Assembly: GCF_904849725.1 (NCBI RefSeq)
Contig: NC_058524.1
Location: 493,274,263 to 493,338,262, forward strand
Direction of reading: 5' to 3'
Source of the DNA: Hordeum vulgare subsp. vulgare
Taxonomy: Eukaryota > Streptophyta > Magnoliopsida > Poales > Poaceae
Length of the DNA: 64,000 nucleotides
The position numbers were made by a program, and so were the translations under genes. Under the pieces are notes generated by a model, which was not told where the DNA came from, made no database searches, and was given only the letters and a program-made list of their open reading frames with translations. Below are positions 59,739 to 64,000 of the stretch, in pieces (position 1 is the first letter of the stretch; every line of letters begins with the position of its first letter).

Positions 59739-62652
59739 CTCTCGTCATGAAGCAACCATTCTTTTCTCATAGCTGCTCTGAGGGCTCTGCTCTTGCTGAA
59801 AGAAACAACTTCATGGTACTTGTGCTCTTCATTATTACCACATATAGTACAGATAGATTCATGTTCAATAGTCCTTCTGTACTTATGTTTTCTTCGTGGC
59901 CAAAGTGTTAGTAGCAGTCCTCCTTCCAAAAATCCTCACTTTCTGTGGTACTTTCCCTTTCCATATAAAATCGCAAATGGATCTATCCTCGTCCTATCTA
60001 GACGAACTAGACGGGACGACGCGTTTGGCTGCCAATTTATAAGCACTAATAACCGAGAACACCCCATTCTTTCATGGTGCCAAGCGATGCAGTCCTTTGC
60101 CTCCGCACTTTGGATGAGGATTTTGCAAATCTCTTCCGCATCAAACTCGTGGAATATTTGGCGTACCAAGTGCACATTCCACTCCTTCCTTCCCGGTTCC
60201 ATCAGTTGATTGACCCACCGGAGTCTAGATCTTCTGATGAATGTTGTAGCCTTGAGACCCTCTTTCCTAGGGGTCCACTGGCCCCTTTGGATCTGAATGT
60301 CTCTTCCATCTCCCACATGCCACATGAAACCCTTTTTTAACAGTTGTAAGCCGAACTCAATTGCCCTCCATAGTAGAGATGCATCGGTTGCAAAAATTGT
60401 GTCTATGACGTTCCCATTGGGATAATATTTAAATTTTATTACCCTCGCACACAAGCTATCTAGATTTTGAAGGAGACGCCAACCTTGTTTTTCTAGGAGA
60501 GCTTGGTTGAATATGTGCATGTGTGTGAAGCTGATCCCCTAACCCGCTTCGGTATGATTATTCGTTGCCATGACATCGAGTGAACTCTTTTGTGGCCCTC
60601 CTCGCCCAACCAAAAGATTCTTACCATTTTTTCATATTTTCACAAAAGCCCTTTGAAAACATGATGACACTCATGATGAACGTCGGGAAGGCTTGTACAA
60701 TAGATTTCACAAGGACCTCCTTCGTTGCATAAGACATGGACCTCTCTACCCAGTCGTTGCACCATTTTCCCTAATGTGTTCGCAATAGGTTGGAAATGGT
60801 CATATTTCATTCTTCCTTCCGGGGTGGGCAGCCCCCGATATTTACTTTCAAAGGTATCCGATTGCACTACCAAGGTTTTTTTGATCTCTTCTGGTGTGGC
60901 TACACGACAAGACTTGCTGGATAAGAGGGAGCATTTTCTCTAGCTAAGAAATTGTCTAGAAAATTTGTGGAAGGTTTGAAGTAAACCTTTTATAGACTTA
61001 GCTTGCTCTTTTGTGGCCATAAATAATAGTAAGCTGTAATTCACAAATAGAAGGTTGGATATACCTAGACTATTTCTAGCAATCTTGATAGGTGTCACCT
61101 TGTTCTCAGTTATCTCCTTGTTTATGAGATTTACTTGCCCCTCTGCCACAAAAAGGGACATGTATGGGTTGAGTGGGTCACCTTGTCGAAATCCTTTAGA
61201 TGGTGTGAATGGCTCCAAGAGCTCCCCATTGCACCTCATTGAGTATCTAACCGAACGGACACATTGCATAACCCAATCTGTCCATTTCTTACATAATCCA
61301 CTTTTCCTCAATGCCCCTTCCATAAAACCCGAGTCCACACTGTCATAGGCCTTTGTAGGGTCCGGTCCAACTTGTATGCACAGTAGTTGTTCCAAGGACT
61401 CTTGCTATGCTAGATCTGATGGAAGCATTCAGATGATATGATTGCATTATCCGTAATTAGCCTGCCTTGGATGAAAGCACTCTGGGTCTCTGAGATGATG
61501 TCATCCAAGAAAGGCCACATCCTATTAACAAGGCACTTGGACACTACTTTGTAAATGACGTTACACAAGTTGATAGGGTGGTAATCTTTCAATGTTTGGG
61601 GGTCTTTGCTTTTGGGATGAGCATAATAATTGTATCATTGATCCCATGCGGGAGCGAACCACTCTCAAAGAAATTTCGAACTCGCCTCGTTACATCATCT
61701 TTACACACCCCGAGTTCTATTTGTAGAATCGAACCGGAAAGCCATTAGGTTCGGGTGCCATGAGCGTGCCTATCTCAAACAAAGCTTCACTCACTTCTTT
61801 TGCACAGCAGTGCTTTGTGAGTGCCACATTCATATTTTGTGACACTCTCTCTTCAAAAAGCTCCAATAATTCATGGGGGTTAGTATCATCCTCCTTTCCA
61901 AACAGTTCCTTAAAATATGCATTAGCCATATCCTCAATTCCTTTCTTATCCTCAATCCATACCCCACTAGAGTTTTTCAGTTTTGTAATATCATTTTTCT
62001 TTTTCCTCCATGTAGCCTTCCTTTGGAACCACTTTGTGTTTCTATCACCCTCTCGGAGATTGGTCACTCTCGATCTCTGTCTCCACATCAATTCTTCCCG
62101 CAACAAGAGTTCGTCGAGCTCCATTAACAATTTACCCTCCTCGGCTTGATGTGCACTTTTAGGGGAAAAGCTCCAAAGGACACTCAGTTGTTTACTAATC
62201 TCTACAGTCTACTTGATCACTGATCCGAAATCACGCTGTTCCCACAATCTGAGGTCCTTATGCATATCTCATAGTTTATGTCATATATCTTGCATATTAC
62301 CTGCTGCGCCTCCCCTACGCCAGCAATTTTCGATAGTGAGCCATAGCGAGCTTACCCTCTCCCATATCTGCTCGTACTTGAAGGGTTTGAGAGTTATATC
62401 CTTGATCGGTCTTCACTCCTGTCTCTTCCCAAGACGCACCAGAATAGGAAGATGGTTAGAACCTGATGAGCAGATGTCTTCCACTGTAGCATTCTTAAAA
62501 TGATCATACCAATTTGCTGTAGCTGCCCCTCTATCCAATCTAGCCTTCACATTGTTCCTGCCATCTTGCTTGTTGGTGTAGGTCCGAATCGGACCTTTAA
62601 ACCCTAGATTGAACAAGTTACAGTCAACTAGGACAGTCCGGGAATTTTCCAT
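59739..62652 (-). pseudogene. LINE ORF2 remnant: endonuclease tail, RT, zinc-binding C-terminus
   Basis: Reading order: endonuclease C-terminus (62652-62413) with ARLDRGAATANW and GSNHLPILV; a linker (62130-61717) with LREGDRNTKWFQRKA; and RT start (61592-61410) with YHPINLCNVIYKVVSK and QSAFIQGRLITDNA. RT core (61395-60940) has FRQGDPLNPYMSLFVAEG, but the catalytic FADD position reads FVNY (61036-61047), so RT is inactive. The connection and C-terminal domain (60873-59936) contain WRAIEFG and WHVGDGRDI. Finally comes a zf-RVT type motif CTICGNNEEHKYHEV near 59830-59860. Segments lie in three different frames. Confidence 0.88.
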
Positions 62653-62704
62653 GTTCTTTTCTAGCCTTTTTTGAAATTGAGATGTGTTCGGATTGCCACA
62701 TTGT
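59739..62704 (-). mobile_element. Non-LTR retrotransposon (LINE, L1-type) fragment
   Basis: Minus-strand remnant truncated at both ends, on the left by H's LTR and on the right by I's LTR. It retains the end of an endonuclease, a reverse transcriptase and a C-terminal zinc-binding region. No poly(A) tail or target duplication is visible. It is the oldest layer in this part of the window. Confidence 0.88.
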
Positions 62705-63561
62705 TGTTGGGGAACGTCGCATGGGAAACAAAAATTTTCCTACGCGCACGAAGACCGATCATGGTGATGTCCATCTACGAGAGGGGATGAGTGATCTACG
62801 TACCCTTGTAGACCGTACAGCAGAAGCGTTATAGAACGCGGTTGATATAGTGGAACGTCCTCACGTCCCTCGATCCGCCCCGCGAACAATCCCGCGATCA
62901 GTCCCACGATCTAGTACCGAACGGACGGCACCTCCGCGTTCAGCACACGTACAGCTCGACGATGATGTCGGCCTTCTTGATCCAGCAAGAGAGATGGAGA
63001 GGTAGAAGAGTTCTCTGGCAGCGTGACGGCGCTCCGGAGGTTGGTGATGATCTTGTCTCAGCAGGGCTCCGCCCGAGCTCCGCAGAAACGCGATCTAGAG
63101 GAAAAACCGTGGAGGTATGTGGTCGGGCAGCCGTGAGAAAGTCGTCTCAAATCAGCCCTAATTGCTCCATATATATAGGAGGAGGGAGGGGGGGCCTTGC
63201 CTTGGGGTCCAAGGACCCCCAAGGAGTCGGCCGAGCCAAGAGGGGGAGGACTCCCCCCCCCAAACCGAGTTGGACTTGGTTTGGTGGGAGGAGTCCCCCT
63301 TCCTTCCCACCTCCTTCCTTTTTTTTTCTTTCCTCTTGATTTTTCTTCTCTTGGCGCATTGGGCACTTGTGGGCTGTCCCACCAGCCCACTAAGGGCTGG
63401 TGTGGCTCCCCAAATGCCTATGGGCTTCCCCGGGGTGGGTTGCCCCCCCCGGTGAACTCCCGGAACCCATTCGTCATTCCCGGTACATTCCCAGTAACTC
63501 CGAAAACCTTCCGGTAATCAAATGAGGTCATCCTATATATCAATCTTCGTTTCCGGACCAT
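62705..63561 (-). repeat. Element I 3' LTR, U5-side portion
   Basis: Begins TGTTGGGGAACGTCGC on the plus strand and runs to the sequence TTCCGGACCATTCC, which is internal in D's LTR. The first ~950 bp of the LTR (its U3 start) are missing. A TATA box (plus CATATATATAGG) lies at about 63169-63180. Confidence 0.9.
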
Positions 63562-64000
63562 TCCAAGATCCGTCATGAACTGCTTCATCCAGACACCCTC
63601 CTTAGCCGCCTTCGAGGCAGCCATGTACTCCGCTTCACATGTAGAATCTGCTACGACGCTTTGCTTGGAACTGCACCAGCTTACTGCACCCCCATTAAGA
63701 ATAAATACGTATCCGGTTTGCGACTTAGAGTCGTCCGGATCTGTGTCAAAGCTTGCATCGACGTAACCTTTTACGGCGAGCTCTTCGTCACCTCCATACA
63801 CGAGAAACATCTCCTTAGTCCTTTTCAGGTACTTCAGGATATTCTTGACCGCTGTCCAGTGATCCACTCCTGGATTACTCTGGAACCTACCTGCCATACT
63901 TATGGCCAGGCTAACATCCGGTCTAGTGCACAACATCGCATACATGATAGAACCTATGGCTGAAGCATAGGGGACGGAGCGCATATGCTCTCTATCTTCA
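63562..64000 (-). pseudogene. pol: Element I RT-RNase H fragment, C-terminus lost
   Basis: Minus-strand open frame that enters from the right edge: SVPYASAIGSIMYAMLC, then VDASFDTDPDDSKSQ, VADSTCEAEYMAASKAAKE and WMKQFMTDLG. There it fuses to LTR sequence read as MVRKRRLIYR. About 95 C-terminal residues of RNase H are lost. Nearly identical to D over the shared part, so this is a recent copy damaged by one deletion. Confidence 0.9.

Larger units (their letters stand above)
62705..64000 (-). mobile_element. Element I: D-like copia element, truncated 3' LTR fused to RNase H
   Basis: Minus-strand, continuing beyond the right edge. The 3' terminal part of an LTR (62705-63561) is joined directly to RNase H coding sequence. 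LTR and RNase H are both close to element D's. It interrupts the LINE; the left flank is ATTGT (62700-62704). Confidence 0.9.

Noticed and set aside
1..64000. Host genes, tRNA/rRNA genes, CRISPR arrays or bacterial-style operons
   Set aside because: No supporting signal; every coding stretch I could recognise belongs to a retroelement and the sequence is a plant nuclear repeat region.

Overview
This window is a block of nested transposable elements from a large grass genome, most likely a Triticeae (wheat, Aegilops, barley or rye). The Ty1/copia polyproteins look like the BARE1/WIS/Angela group (LTRs starting TGTTGGAA, followed by TATGCCCTAGAGG). A second copia lineage is Maximus/SIRE-like, and two LTR types begin TGATA with TG...CA ends. 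I see no host gene, tRNA, rRNA or other cellular gene. All coding sequence belongs to retroelements and all of it is broken. Family names come from recognising protein and LTR features, not from a database search.

Layout, left to right. (A) 1-6279, minus-strand Angela-like element running off the left edge; its 5' LTR is 4491-6279. It sits inside (B) 6280-13515, the integrase/RT half of a minus-strand Maximus-like element. B is also split by a 4.84-kb TG...CA block with a perfect 5-bp target duplication (8111-12952), probably a giant solo LTR. (C) 13516-32685 is a gag-only, minus-strand copia array: truncated LTR, 3' internal region, gag, PBS, complete LTR, then a second 3' internal fragment. 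C is interrupted by (D) 21759-30660, the youngest and best preserved element: plus strand, two LTRs, and a polyprotein in one reading frame with three premature stops. (E) 32686-42378 is an older plus-strand Angela-like element that lost part of its 5' LTR and carries a solo LTR (37221-38892). (F) 42379-46697 is the LTR-gag half of a Maximus-like element, probably the other half of B. (G/H) 46698-59738 is a minus-strand Angela-like tandem: one LTR (48148-51348) is flanked by internal sequence on both sides, and each LTR carries its own solo-LTR insertion (48669-50092 and 57370-58818). 59739-62704 is a decayed minus-strand LINE. (I) 62705-64000 is a minus-strand D-like element in which RNase H is fused to a truncated LTR.

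Nesting: LINE contains H/G; G is interrupted in its second gag by F/B; F/B holds C, E, A and the 4.84-kb LTR; C holds D. That is five layers of insertion. The LTRs of D differ at about 28 sites in about 1.79 kb (my count by eye), while those of E differ by roughly 9% in a sampled stretch, so the innermost insertion is the youngest. Nothing here acts as a cellular pathway. The functional units are retrotransposon parts: LTR promoters with TATA boxes, PBS and PPT priming sites, gag, protease, integrase, RT and RNase H. Points that merit attention are two independent LTR-internal-LTR-internal arrays, a gag-only element with an unexplained 312-codon ORF and repeated PPT-like motifs, an RT catalytic change (YVDG) shared by E and H, and a variant PBS shared by A, D and G.
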